From NCBI RefSeq assembly GCF_030296015.1, contig NZ_AP027368.1, positions 186,001 through 250,000 of the forward strand: a stretch of 64,000 bases of DNA, given 5' to 3'. Below are positions 38,215-50,760 of the stretch, in pieces. Below the pieces are notes generated by a model. It saw only the letters and a list, made by a program, of their open reading frames with translations. It was not told the origin of the DNA and ran no database searches. Within the stretch, counting starts at the first letter, position 1; the number at the start of each line of letters is the position of its first letter. This stretch comes from Ferrimonas sp. YFM (GTDB lineage Bacteria; Pseudomonadota; Gammaproteobacteria; Enterobacterales; Shewanellaceae). The translations under genes and the position numbers were made by a program.

Positions 38215-38325
38215 ATTTTGGTGATCTTTGTCCGATAACGCAAGCCATGGTTGATCCAGCTCGCAGGTGAGCTTTGCCTCTATTCAAGTTAGAATGCATA
38301 AGTTTCTAATTAAGGGTAGTAAGTA

Positions 38326-38961
38326 ATGGGGATTCGAGCACAGCAAAAGGAGCGCACACGTCGCGCCCTTCTGGATGCTGCGTTTAATCAGCTGAGCGCA
38401 GAACGCAGCATCTCCAACCTGAGTTTGCGAGAGGTGGCCAGGGAAGCTGGCATTGCCCCTACGTCTTTCTACCGCCACTTCAAAGATATGGAAGAGCTCG
38501 GCCTGACCATGGTGGATGAGGGTGGCCTGACCCTGAGGCAACTGATGCGCAAAGGGCGTCAGAGGGCCGAAGAGGGGGGCAGTGTCATTCGAGCCTCCAT
38601 AGAGACCTTTATGGAGTTCATCGACAGCAACCCCAACGTCTTCCGGTTGTTGCTGCGGGAACGCTCCGGTACCTCGGCGGCATTTCGTGCGGCGGTGACC
38701 CGTGAGATTCGCCATTTTATTGAAGAACTCAGCGACTACCTGCAGGCGAAAACCGGTCGCCGGCCTGACTTGGCTTATGCCCAGTCGGAAGCTTTGGTGA
38801 CCCTGGTGTTTGCCAGTGGTGCGGAAGCCCTGGATCTGAATAAGAAGGAGCGTCAGGCCCTGGCTGAGCGCCTCATCGTGCAGCTGAAGATGATCGCCAA
38901 AGGCTCGGAAGCGCTGCAGCGCAGTGGCCGGGAGCCGGAGCTGGAAAACCTGCCTAAATAG
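38326..38961 (+). CDS. fabR: TetR-family repressor FabR of unsaturated fatty acid synthesis
   Basis: 211 residues. N-terminal helix-turn-helix ([31 protein letters not shown], about 31-60) and a C-terminal ligand domain matching FabR ([30 protein letters not shown]). An inverted repeat TTAGAA/TTCTAA spans 38289-38309 just before the gene. Divergent from the desaturase it most likely controls. Confidence 0.93.
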   Translation: MGIRAQQKERTRRALLDAAFNQLSAERSISNLSLREVAREAGIAPTSFYRHFKDMEELGLTMVDEGGLTLRQLMRKGRQRAEEGGSVIRASIETFMEFIDSNPNVFRLLLRERSGTSAAFRAAVTREIRHFIEELSDYLQAKTGRRPDLAYAQSEALVTLVFASGAEALDLNKKERQALAERLIVQLKMIAKGSEALQRSGREPELENLPK

Positions 38962-39009
38962 TATCAATCAGCCCGGGTTTATTGTTTTAGCTCGCTGCAA
39001 GGAGGACAG

Positions 39010-39708
39010 GTGAGGACAGGAAAGTTGTTTCAGATTGCATGCTTGGGGTTGTTTCTTCTTCTGGCTGGATGTGCCACAGTTCCTGAGAAAAATCCAGCAT
39101 TGTGGATAGGCCAGCTCTCAGGCAATTACTCCTCGGCGGAAGTTTGTCGAGATATAGAAAGTTACAGTGAGCTTGGCTTTGCCTATCGGGATTCGAAGGG
39201 AGATACCTATCTTGGGCGGTTTAAGCCAAGTGTTCAGCAAGCGGGCATGGCATTTTCCGTAGATAACCGACCATTGGATGGGTTTGGAAAGAAAAGTGAC
39301 CCTCAAGCTATGGTAGAGCTTGAGTCAGAGCGTTTGTCAGTATCGGTATCGAAAACGGAAATATGCCGCTCCATGGGCGGCCCGGAGGCGTTTACGGAAG
39401 CCCATTTATTGATGGAGGGTGCGCTGAGTTTGCGTGAAGCTCAGCCCATTCAATTACCCCTCCCTCTTGAAAGATGCTCGAAAGACCACTGTATGGCCAT
39501 TGATGTATCCGGCATGGTGTCGGCGTGTGAAGGCGATCTTTGCACTATGATGGGGCAGCTTGACTTACAGAGTTCCAAACTGGGCATAGTTCCTTTTAAG
39601 GGAGATAGAGGCAGTATTCACTCGTTTAGAGTGGGTGAGCAGTGCATGGGACTGGTGCTGATGAAGGGAGTTGCGTTCGGATTTATAGACCCTTGTTCTA
39701 ATTCCTAG
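39010..39708 (+). CDS. Hypothetical lipoprotein, low GC
   Basis: 232 residues from GTG 39010 with strong AAGGAGG 6 bp upstream. Signal ends in lipobox LLAGC, Cys21. The mature protein has six or more further cysteines (EVCRD, EICRS, ERCSKDHC, CEGDLC, EQC, DPC) that could form disulfides in the periplasm. No family recognised. Base use is clearly more A/T-rich than the neighbouring genes (for example frequent agt, gga, ata codons), which suggests recent arrival or relaxed selection. Followed by a bidirectional terminator shared with trmA. Confidence 0.78.
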   Translation: MRTGKLFQIACLGLFLLLAGCATVPEKNPALWIGQLSGNYSSAEVCRDIESYSELGFAYRDSKGDTYLGRFKPSVQQAGMAFSVDNRPLDGFGKKSDPQAMVELESERLSVSVSKTEICRSMGGPEAFTEAHLLMEGALSLREAQPIQLPLPLERCSKDHCMAIDVSGMVSACEGDLCTMMGQLDLQSSKLGIVPFKGDRGSIHSFRVGEQCMGLVLMKGVAFGFIDPCSNS

Positions 39709-39713
39709 ATTAC

Positions 39714-39744
39714 AAAAAAGCGCAGCACTAAGGCTGCGCTTTTT
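39714..39744. terminator. Bidirectional terminator between lipoprotein gene and trmA
   Basis: Stem AAAAGCGCAGC (39716-39726), loop ACTAAG, GCTGCGCTTTT (39733-39743), with A- and T-runs on the two sides. Confidence 0.9.
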
Positions 39745-39752
39745 ACATCAGT

Positions 39753-40853
39753 CTATTTTCTCTCCAGCAGCACACCCGCTTCCATATGGTGGGTGTAGGG
39801 GAACTGGTCGAACAGCGCCAGGCGGGTGACCTTGTGGGTTTGCCCCAGGGTTTGCAGGTTGTCCAACAGAGTGTCCGGGTTACAGGAGATGTAGAGAATC
39901 TTTTCGTAACCCTGAACCATCTTCTCGGTTTCCTTATCCAGACCGGCTCGTGGTGGATCCACGAAGATGGTGTTGCAGTTGTAGCTCTTAAGGTCGATGC
40001 CCCGCAGTCGGTTAAACTCCCGCACCCCATTCATGGCATCGGTGAAGTCCTCGGCGGACATGCGGATGATGGTGACATTGTCGATGTTGTTGGCGGCAAT
40101 GTTGTGCTGGGCCGCCTCCACTGAAGGCTTGGCCAACTCGGTGGCCAGTACCTGGTTAAAGTTCTGCGCCAGGGCCAGGGAGAAGTTGCCGTTACCGCAG
40201 TAGAGCTCCAACAGATCGCCGCTGCTGTTGCGGGTGCAATCTACCGCCCACTCCAACATCTTTTCTGCCACCTTGCCATTGGGCTGGGTAAAGCTGTTTT
40301 CGATCTGGCGGTAGTGCATCTGGCGATCATGCACCTGCAGGGTTTCATCCACAAACTCACGGTCCAGACACCACTTCTGTTTGCGCGCCCGTCCGATGAA
40401 GTCCACCTTATGGCCCTCGGCGCGCCAGGCATCCCTCAGTTCCCTGATCCCTTCCACCCAGGCTTCGTCGAGCTGACGATGGTAGAGCAGGGAGATCAGC
40501 AACTCGCCACTGAGGGTGGAGAGAAAGTCCACCTGGAACATCTTGCGGCGCAGATGCTCATTGGGGCGCAGGGCTTCCATCAGTTTGGGCATGAACTGGT
40601 TGATCAGTTCGCTGGCCGGCAGAAACTGGTCGGTGCGTACCTTTTCGCCCTGAGCCTGATCAAACATGATGTAGTAGAGGTCATCGTCGTCGTGCCAGAC
40701 GCGGAACTCTGCACGCATACGATAGTGCTTGGGCTCAGAAGGGAACACTTCCAGTTCCGGAGCATTGAATGGGGCGAACATCGACCTCATACGCTCGCAT
40801 TTTTCGGCCAACTGCTGTTCGTAGTTCGCCGGATCAAGGGCTTTCAGATCCAT
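39753..40853 (-). CDS. trmA: tRNA (uracil-5-)-methyltransferase TrmA
   Basis: 366 residues, exactly the E. coli length. SAM-binding [27 protein letters not shown] and catalytic Cys in [14 protein letters not shown]. It makes m5U54 (ribothymidine) in the T-loop of all tRNAs. Divergent from murI with 133 bp between them. Confidence 0.96.
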   Translation of the reverse strand: MDLKALDPANYEQQLAEKCERMRSMFAPFNAPELEVFPSEPKHYRMRAEFRVWHDDDDLYYIMFDQAQGEKVRTDQFLPASELINQFMPKLMEALRPNEHLRRKMFQVDFLSTLSGELLISLLYHRQLDEAWVEGIRELRDAWRAEGHKVDFIGRARKQKWCLDREFVDETLQVHDRQMHYRQIENSFTQPNGKVAEKMLEWAVDCTRNSSGDLLELYCGNGNFSLALAQNFNQVLATELAKPSVEAAQHNIAANNIDNVTIIRMSAEDFTDAMNGVREFNRLRGIDLKSYNCNTIFVDPPRAGLDKETEKMVQGYEKILYISCNPDTLLDNLQTLGQTHKVTRLALFDQFPYTHHMEAGVLLERK

Positions 40854-40986
40854 GTAGTACTCCGGTGTCTGGATTTAGAGAGGGGGAATTCTAACCAAGC
40901 CAAAGCTTAAGTCCAGTCCCCTTGGTAAATGGCGGCCTCTGTGTGAGAATCAACGCCTATTCCGGTATAGCAACAGTTCCCTGTCG

Positions 40987-41772
40987 ATGAGCTCCATTCT
41001 TCTGTTTGATTCTGGTGTCGGCGGCCTCTCCATTTTGGAGCACGTCCGCGATGCCTTTCCCCAGTGGCCTGTCCACTATCTGGCGGACAATGCCAGGTTT
41101 CCCTATGGGGAGTTGCCCGAACAGGAACTGATCGACGGCTGTGTGGAACTCATTACCACTTTGGTGCGGGAACTCAAGCCTGCCCTGGTGGTGGTGGCCT
41201 GCAATACCGCCAGTACCCTGACCCTGCCTGCCCTGCGCACTGCCCTGTCCATACCGGTCATTGGTGTGGTGCCCGCCATTAAGCCGGCGGCCGCGCTGTC
41301 CTACACCGGAACCATTGCCCTGCTCGCGACACCAGGCACTGTGTGTCGCAGCTATACCGATGGTCTGATTCAAGACTTTGCCCCCCATTGTCGGGTGATT
41401 CGCTTGGGCAGCAGCGACCTGGTCCGCCTGGCCGAAGACAAATTGGCGGGAAAGGGGTGTGACAGTGTGGCCTTGCAGGCGGTGTTGGCCCCGCTGACTC
41501 TTGAGCCCTCGTTGGATGTAGTGGTGCTGGGGTGCACCCACTTCCCTCTGCTTAATGAGGAGATCGGCCAGATCCTCGGGCCAAAGGTGAGACTGGTGGA
41601 CTCAGGCAGCGCCATCGCTCGGCGCGTCGGCACCCTTATCAGTGAGTCTAAAGTTGTGCCGGGAACCGAATCCGGCAACTACTACTACACCGGAGCCAGC
41701 CCTTCAGATGAGTTATCGGCTGGTCTCAAGGCTCGTGGGCTGCTTTTATCGACTAAGGTCGCTGCTTCCTAA
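40987..41772 (+). CDS. murI: Glutamate racemase
   Basis: 261 residues. FDSGVGGLSIL at the N-terminus, catalytic Cys72 in VVACNTAST and Cys183 in LGCTHFPLL. It makes D-glutamate for peptidoglycan. It directly precedes an rRNA operon, as in E. coli and Shewanella. A hairpin with T5 (41786-41807) follows. Confidence 0.95.
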   Translation: MSSILLFDSGVGGLSILEHVRDAFPQWPVHYLADNARFPYGELPEQELIDGCVELITTLVRELKPALVVVACNTASTLTLPALRTALSIPVIGVVPAIKPAAALSYTGTIALLATPGTVCRSYTDGLIQDFAPHCRVIRLGSSDLVRLAEDKLAGKGCDSVALQAVLAPLTLEPSLDVVVLGCTHFPLLNEEIGQILGPKVRLVDSGSAIARRVGTLISESKVVPGTESGNYYYTGASPSDELSAGLKARGLLLSTKVAAS

Positions 41773-41785
41773 ACCGAATTGATGG

Positions 41786-41808
41786 AAAAGATCGCAAAGG
41801 ATCTTTTT
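41786..41808 (+). terminator. Probable murI terminator
   Basis: Stem AAAAGATC (41786-41793), 6-nt loop, GATCTTTT (41800-41807) and one more T. It is AT-rich, so efficiency is uncertain; it lies directly upstream of the rrn P1 promoter. Confidence 0.55.
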
Positions 41809-41822
41809 GATCCAAAAAGGGG

Positions 41823-41850
41823 TTGCGCCAGAAAATTCTCCCCCTATAAT
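41823..41850 (+). promoter_or_regulatory. rrn operon 1 promoter P1
   Basis: -35 TTGCGC (41823-41828), 16-bp spacer, perfect -10 TATAAT (41845-41850), then a GCGC discriminator typical of stringently controlled promoters. The same core with identical spacing occurs before operon 2. Confidence 0.85.
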
Positions 41851-41936
41851 GCGCTTCCTGTCGACGGGGCAAAGCGGAAGGAAAACGGACGCTGAGCAAA
41901 ACTTCGACACTCGGCGCCAAGGCAGCGAATTAGCCC

Positions 41937-41964
41937 TTGACCGCCACGGAGAGTCGCGTAGAAT
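41937..41964 (+). promoter_or_regulatory. rrn operon 1 promoter P2
   Basis: -35 TTGACC (41937-41942), 16-bp spacer, -10 TAGAAT (41959-41964), again followed by GCGCC. Confidence 0.75.
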
Positions 41965-41990
41965 GCGCCTCCTGTCTCGATGAGAGACAC

Positions 41991-42120
41991 GCTCTTTAAC
42001 AATTAGTCAGACAATCTGTGTGGGCACTCGCGCAGGATTGATATCTCATATATCAATGTTGCACTGAGTGACTATAACAAGTTAATTCAGTAATTCATTG
42101 AGTCGGAATTTTCGGATTCC
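41991..42120 (+). promoter_or_regulatory. rrn operon 1 leader: boxA and leader hairpin
   Basis: boxA GCTCTTTAACAA (41991-42002), the NusB/S10 antitermination signal. A hairpin GGAAT-6 nt-ATTCC (42105-42120) precedes 16S; its stem differs from that of operon 2 by paired changes, which supports the fold. The stretch 41773-42132 holds no gene. Confidence 0.8.
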
Positions 42121-42132
42121 AAAAAACTTTTT

Positions 42133-43686
<1,554 letters not shown>

Positions 43687-43912
43687 CGAAATAGATACGG
43701 TTTTGCGTTGAGTGTTCACACAGATTGTCTGAAATCATCCTTAGGGGTGATTTTGGCGTTTTTGCTTAGGCAAAAACTTGCTCTTTAACAATTTGGACAA
43801 GCTGATAATTTCTCGAGATATTTGCAATTTTTGCAAGTGCCTTGAATATCTGGCGATAGATTAACGTATTGGTTGTGAAGCAATACGATTCCAAGACTTA
43901 TTGGGGTTGTAT
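43687..43912 (+). other. 16S-23S spacer of operon 1, without tRNA genes
   Basis: 226 bp. Contains no cloverleaf, unlike the spacer of operon 2. A boxA copy GCTCTTTAACAA lies at 43780-43791. An imperfect hairpin with TTTTGC and GCAAAAA arms lies at 43758-43777. Confidence 0.85.
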
Positions 43913-46801
<2,889 letters not shown>

Positions 46802-46889
46802 ACAACACCCAATGGGTTTTGAAATCCCAGATAGAAAAGCGCTTGCGAAAATGCAAACGAGAAACAGCTTGTGCGAATTGTTCCAAATT

Positions 46890-47008
46890 CGTCTGACGAC
46901 CATAGCGCTGTGGTCCCACCTGATCCCATGCCGAACTCAGCAGTGAAACACAGTAGCGCCGATGGTAGTGTGGGAGTTCCCATGTGAGAGTAGGTCATCG
47001 TCAGGCAC
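46890..47008 (+). rRNA. 5S ribosomal RNA, operon 1
   Basis: About 119 nt, matching the E. coli 5S framework: TGGTCCCACCTGATCCCATG, CCGAACTCAG, and GATGGTAGTGTGGGAGTT; ends pair as GTCTGACGA with TCGTCAGGC. Confidence 0.95.
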
Positions 47009-47064
47009 CAATTCCTTGATGTGAGAGTGCTAATCAGGTTCTTGCGTCAGGCATAAAATTCGGC

Positions 47065-47141
47065 GGAGTGGTAGTTCAGTTGGTTAGAATACCGGCCTGT
47101 CACGCCGGGGGTCGCGGGTTCGAGTCCCGTCCACTCCGCCA
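47065..47141 (+). tRNA. tRNA-Asp (anticodon GTC)
   Basis: 77 nt including encoded CCA. Acceptor GGAGTGG/CCACTCC with G discriminator; anticodon loop CTGTCAC with GTC at 47099-47101; T arm GGGTTCGAGTCCC. Distal gene of rrn operon 1. Confidence 0.97.
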
Positions 47142-47153
47142 ACATTTTCGAAG

Positions 47154-47184
47154 AAGCCTGAGTTAACGCTCAGGCTTTTTTCGT
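47154..47184 (+). terminator. Terminator of rrn operon 1
   Basis: Stem AAGCCTGAG (47154-47162) with CTCAGGCTT (47169-47177), followed by TTTT. Confidence 0.88.
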
Positions 47185-47239
47185 TTATCGCTCCCAAAAA
47201 CTGCTGCGCAGATTGGTCGCGTGGCTGGGCGCCCCCGTA

Positions 47240-47298
47240 CGAGTCCGTCCACTCCGCCAACATTTTGAAAGAGCCCGTCCAGTTGGGCGGGCTTTTTT
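47240..47298 (+). pseudogene. Relict tRNA-Asp 3' end plus second terminator
   Basis: CGAGTCCGTCCACTCCGCCA followed by ACATTTT (47240-47266) repeats the 3' end of tRNA-Asp and the bases beyond it, with one C lost; the 5' part is scrambled. A second hairpin AGCCCGTCC/GGGCGGGCT (47272-47293) with T6 follows, as after the intact gene. A decayed duplication of the operon end. Confidence 0.75.
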
Positions 47299-47634
47299 CG
47301 TTTGTGCTGTTTAGAACTTCCAGGTTGCTCTATAAGGGCAACGGAGCGCTCCCCGTCTCATACGCACAATCGTCTCCCTGGCGCATGCCAGGGTCCAGCG
47401 GCTTTCTTTCGCCCCTTAAAAATCAAAGGCTCTGGATACCGGCGTGCGCCGGTATGACAGTGCTAGGGGGAACCGCATTAGGTTGGAATCAGATTCCCTG
47501 CGAATCTGCAGCTGCGTTTAAGGGAAGAAACGAAGCACTCCCCTCACCACACGCACAATCGTCTCCCTGGCGCACGCCAGGGGCCAGTGGCTTTCCTGTG
47601 CCTCACCAAAACTAAAGACGTATATGGACGCCCC

Positions 47635-47867
47635 TGCAGTTGCAAGACATTGATGAGATCGGTTTGCGGACGTATATCCGGCGTCTGTATTACCTTCGAG
47701 AGGTAGCGCCACAATGTGGTCCGAACCTGACCACCTTCACGCTGGAACGACATTCTCTGTCGGTCTTATGTCAGGCTCTTGCCAGGCCGGATAACCGTTT
47801 TTCATCAAGTTATGCAAACTCAGGTTGCTTGGTACCCTCTATTCCCCTCTTAAAGTGGAGGAAGTGG
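47635..47867 (-). ncRNA. Candidate bridge/seek RNA region of IS 1
   Basis: The 233-bp non-coding 3' end of IS 1, read on the minus strand from the recombinase stop. It contains short hairpins (CGACA/TGTCG at 47748-47762; TACCT/AGGTA at 47690-47704). A segment GTTATCCGG resembles the target half GGTATCCAG (7 of 9), and ATAAGAC further on resembles CTAAAGAC of the other target half. The class is known to use an RNA encoded here; these guides are my guess. Confidence 0.4.
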
Positions 47868-48905
47868 TTATTTGGAAGCTGTGAAAGCGTGATTCAACTC
47901 GAACTGGCTGCCGCTGACCGTCATGCTCCAGGCAATCCGGGCCAGTTTATTGGCCAGGGCCACGATTGCCTTGCGCTTGCCCCGGCGCACTATCAGATTG
48001 CTCAGCCATCTTCCCAGCCTGTCATTTCGTTTGGCCACATGAGCGAAGACCGCTCTTGCCCCGTGAATTAACAGCACCCGCAGTTGCTTGTTTCCTGCCT
48101 TGGTAATGCTGCCCAGCCGGGTTTTGCCTCCGGTGCTGTGCTGCTTTGGAACCAAGCCACACCAAGCCGCCAGTTGACGACCGTTGGAAAACTGTCGGCC
48201 GTCACCCACTTCACTGACGAAAGCTGCCGCGACAATGGGACCGAACCCCGGAATGCTCTGCAAAAGTTGATAGCGGGGTTGCTGTTTGCACAGCTGATGA
48301 ATCTCCTGCTCTATGGCTTTGATCTCCTCATCCAGAGCCTTGAGCTCCCGCTCCATCCGCAGCAACAGCCCCCGCATGACAAAGCTCAACCCGTTATCGC
48401 CATCTTCAACGGATTCGGGTAACTGATTTCTCAACAGCTTTATCCCGGTACTGAAGTTAACGCCATATTCTCCTGCCAAGCCACGTATCTGACAGGCCAG
48501 TGCCGTTCTGTAGTCGACCATTCTCTGCCGGACGCAGCGCAGAGCCTTAATGTCTTGCTGCTCAATGGTCTTTATGGGAACTGGATGCAACTTAGGGCGG
48601 AAAGCCGCTTCGCAAATGGCCAGCGCATCATTGGCATCGTTCTTTTGCGCAGACACCATGGGTTTTACATGTTGTGCGGGGATGAGCTTCACCTGGTAAC
48701 CGGCTTGCTGGAGCCGCCTTCCCCAATAGTGAGAACGAGCACAAGACTCCATGGCCACCAGTGTATCCGTTGGGAATTCAAGGAGTGTGTGCAGCAGCTT
48801 TTCTCTTTTGACCTTGCGGTTCCAAAGGATGGAGCCATCCTCCAGCAGAACGCAAACCTGAAAAACACTCTTGGCTAAATCAATTCCAATGGCTTTAATA
48901 GACAT
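47868..48905 (-). CDS. IS110-family RNA-guided recombinase (IS1111 group), IS 1
   Basis: 345 residues from ATG 48905 (MSIKAIGIDLAKSVFQ); the longer frame is not needed. RuvC-like DEDD residues Asp9, Glu53 (AMESCARSHYWG), Asp90 and Asp93 (KNDANDALAI); C-terminal Tnp_20 domain with IPGFGPIVAAAFVSEVGD and the catalytic serine Ser257 in PKQHSTGGKTRLG. All key residues present, so it looks active. Only distantly similar to the second IS recombinase. Confidence 0.93.
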   Translation of the reverse strand: MSIKAIGIDLAKSVFQVCVLLEDGSILWNRKVKREKLLHTLLEFPTDTLVAMESCARSHYWGRRLQQAGYQVKLIPAQHVKPMVSAQKNDANDALAICEAAFRPKLHPVPIKTIEQQDIKALRCVRQRMVDYRTALACQIRGLAGEYGVNFSTGIKLLRNQLPESVEDGDNGLSFVMRGLLLRMERELKALDEEIKAIEQEIHQLCKQQPRYQLLQSIPGFGPIVAAAFVSEVGDGRQFSNGRQLAAWCGLVPKQHSTGGKTRLGSITKAGNKQLRVLLIHGARAVFAHVAKRNDRLGRWLSNLIVRRGKRKAIVALANKLARIAWSMTVSGSQFELNHAFTASK

Positions 48906-49274
48906 GATGGACGCTCCTCTCTGAATTATGTGTCGCAACTTAATTCTGGCGCATTTGACGCCGTATCGTAGGGGGGCGTCCATCACATCACTGGATACCG
49001 GCGTCCGCCGGCATGACCGTGCTAGGGGGAGCCGCATTAGGTTGGAATTAGGCTCCCTGCGAACCTAAAACTGCGCAGAACGCAGCAACAAAGCTCCGTA
49101 CTTTCCACACGCACAATCGTCTCCCTGGCGCATGCCAGGGCCCAGTGTCTTTTCTGCATCTTTCCAATACCAAAGACTCTGGATACCGGCGTTCGCGATG
49201 TATGGACTCCTCCCTCCCCTAAGGGGCTAGAGTTAAGTCACCACAACCGCTCTAACAGCGAAAGGAGCCCATAC

Positions 49275-50312
49275 ATGCTTAACCTTAATATCATCGGCAT
49301 CGACCTGGCAAAATCTTCTTTCCAAGTGGCAACGCTCAGTCCGGAACATCAAGTGTTGAATAACCGCAGTATGTCACGCGCACGACTTGAGCAATGGCTG
49401 GCCAAGCAGAAACCCTCCATTGTTGCCGTGGAGGCCTGTGGCTCCGCCCACTACTGGGGCCGCTTCGCTGAATCTTTTGGCCACTCCGTCATGATCATCG
49501 CCCCCAAAACAGTCACCCCATATCGGCAGGGCCATAAAACCGATAGCAACGATGCACTGGCCATCGCGATAGCAGCCCGTCAGCCAAGCACTCGCTCTGC
49601 AGCAGTCAAATCGGTTGAACAACATGCTTTGCAAAGCATTGAGCGGATGCGTCAGCACTGGCTGGATCATAACCGCTCAACCAGCAACATGATGCGTAGC
49701 TTGCTCTATGAGTTTGGTATCACCATCGCCAAAGGGAATACAGCACTTATACGGATCATGCCAGAGCTTCTAGACGGCTCGTCTGAGCTTCTTCCTCAGG
49801 CCTTCAAAGCTCAGCTTTCAAAGGTGTACCAGCAATGGCAACGGGGGAGAGATGAGCTCAAACAAATAGAGAATCAGCTATCAGAATTGATAAAGCAGCA
49901 GTCGCCCTGCAAGAGGCTCATGAAGCTTGAAGGCGTTGGCGAGGTTAATGCCTTGGCCTTGTATCTCATCTTAGGTGAGCGTGGTGAAGGGTTTAAGAAT
50001 GGCCGGGAAGCCGCGGCCTGCATTGGAGTGACGCCTAAACAATTCAGTACCGGGGGCGTCACTTCTTTAGGTGGTATTGGCAAGCGGATTGGCCATAAGC
50101 GGCTGCGCGCCAACCTGATTCAGGGGGCATTAGCTGTGGCCATGCAATTAGGCCGTAGGCCACCTAAGACACTCAAAGAAAAATGGCTGTTGGCAATTAT
50201 CGAGCGACGCGGGCTTCGACGTGCGGCAGTGGCGCTAGTTAACAAAACCATTCGCACTGCCTGGGCCATGTTGCACCGAGATCAGGATTATCAACAACCT
50301 CAAGCTATCTAA
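49275..50312 (+). CDS. IS110-family RNA-guided recombinase (IS1111 group), IS 2
   Basis: 345 residues; ATG with GAAAGGAG upstream. DEDD residues Asp10 (NIIGIDLAKSSFQV), Glu53 (AVEACGSAHYWG), Asp90 and Asp93 (KTDSNDALAI); Tnp_20 region LEGVGEVNALALY and Ser258 in PKQFSTGGVTSLGG. Intact and probably functional. It recombines circular IS copies into targets chosen by a guide RNA. Confidence 0.93.
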   Translation: MLNLNIIGIDLAKSSFQVATLSPEHQVLNNRSMSRARLEQWLAKQKPSIVAVEACGSAHYWGRFAESFGHSVMIIAPKTVTPYRQGHKTDSNDALAIAIAARQPSTRSAAVKSVEQHALQSIERMRQHWLDHNRSTSNMMRSLLYEFGITIAKGNTALIRIMPELLDGSSELLPQAFKAQLSKVYQQWQRGRDELKQIENQLSELIKQQSPCKRLMKLEGVGEVNALALYLILGERGEGFKNGREAAACIGVTPKQFSTGGVTSLGGIGKRIGHKRLRANLIQGALAVAMQLGRRPPKTLKEKWLLAIIERRGLRRAAVALVNKTIRTAWAMLHRDQDYQQPQAI

Positions 50313-50528
50313 CCATCGATTCAAGAGTTAAGAGTGACAACCAAGAGCGCATAACAAACAGGTGAGACCGACCACCAAGAGCCTGATCTTGCCGGCGAGA
50401 ATTCAATTCCGCGTTCGCGTAGAGGCATGGTGGTGCGAAAACATCAGTGGCCAGGGATCGCAACCCATCAAGAGCCCGAATATACGCCTGCATCTTACTT
50501 TGTCTGTCTGCGCTGGAGGTTGAAACTC
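50313..50528 (+). ncRNA. Candidate bridge/seek RNA region of IS 2
   Basis: 216 bp between the recombinase stop and the right inverted repeat, without a credible gene. It contains GCGTTCGCG (50411-50419), which is identical to the left target flank at 49189-49197, as expected for a left target guide. TTCGC can also pair with GCGAA at 50435-50439, so it may be part of a stem instead. No search or fold was run. Confidence 0.42.
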
Positions 50529-50760
50529 GGGAGGAGTCCATATACCGGCATGACAGTGCTAGGGGGAGCCGCATTAGGTTGGAATTAGGCTCCCTGCGAA
50601 CCTGCAACTGCGCAGAAGGCAGCAACAAAGCTCCGTACTTTCCTCACGCACAATCGTCTCCCTAGCGCACGCCAGGGTCCAGCGGCTTTCTCTCGCTCCT
50701 GAAACATCAAAGATTCTGGATACTGCGTTGGCCGGAATGATCGTGTTGTGGGAGGCTGTA

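Larger units (their letters stand above)
47620..48990 (-). mobile_element. IS110/IS1111-type insertion sequence 1
   Basis: About 1371 bp, delimited by comparing split unit B with unit C: AAAGAC is separated from CTGGATACC. Subterminal inverted repeats ATGGACGCCCC (47624-47634) and GGGGCGTCCAT (48973-48983) lie 4-7 bp from the ends. No clear target duplication, as usual for this family. One recombinase gene, 67 bp of upstream and 233 bp of downstream non-coding DNA between gene and repeats, which fits the IS1111 group. Confidence 0.82.
49198..50544 (+). mobile_element. IS110/IS1111-type insertion sequence 2
   Basis: About 1347 bp, inserted in the palindrome loop of repeat unit C: GGATACCGGCGTTCGC is separated from CCGGCATGACAG. 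Inverted repeats TATGGACTCCTCCC (49201-49214) and GGGAGGAGTCCATA (50529-50542), 14 bp and perfect. Upstream of the gene are 60 bp, downstream 216 bp, the same asymmetry as in IS 1. Confidence 0.85.
47362..50760 (+). repeat. Tandem array of four roughly 189-bp repeat units, interrupted by two IS elements
   Basis: Using the common string ACGCACAATCGTCTCCCT as anchor, units begin at 47362 (A), 47551 (B), 49109 (C) and 50646 (D, decayed). A to B is 189 bp; B to C and C to D come to about 187-190 bp once the inserted IS elements are removed. Each unit has a GCG-CA(T/C)GCCAGGG hairpin region, a CTGGATACCGGCG palindrome, TGACAGTGCTAGGGGGA and CCGCATTAGGTTGGAAT. Unit B is split by an IS at 47620-48990, unit C by another at 49198-50544. 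No gene in the units; the open frames across them are not credible. Confidence 0.88.

Noticed and set aside
47265..47615. Open frame across repeat units A and B
   Set aside because: It runs through non-coding repeats and a terminator; the same frame is broken in other units.
47362..50760. CRISPR array
   Set aside because: Repeats are about 189 bp, back to back, with no short repeats and unique spacers, and no cas genes.
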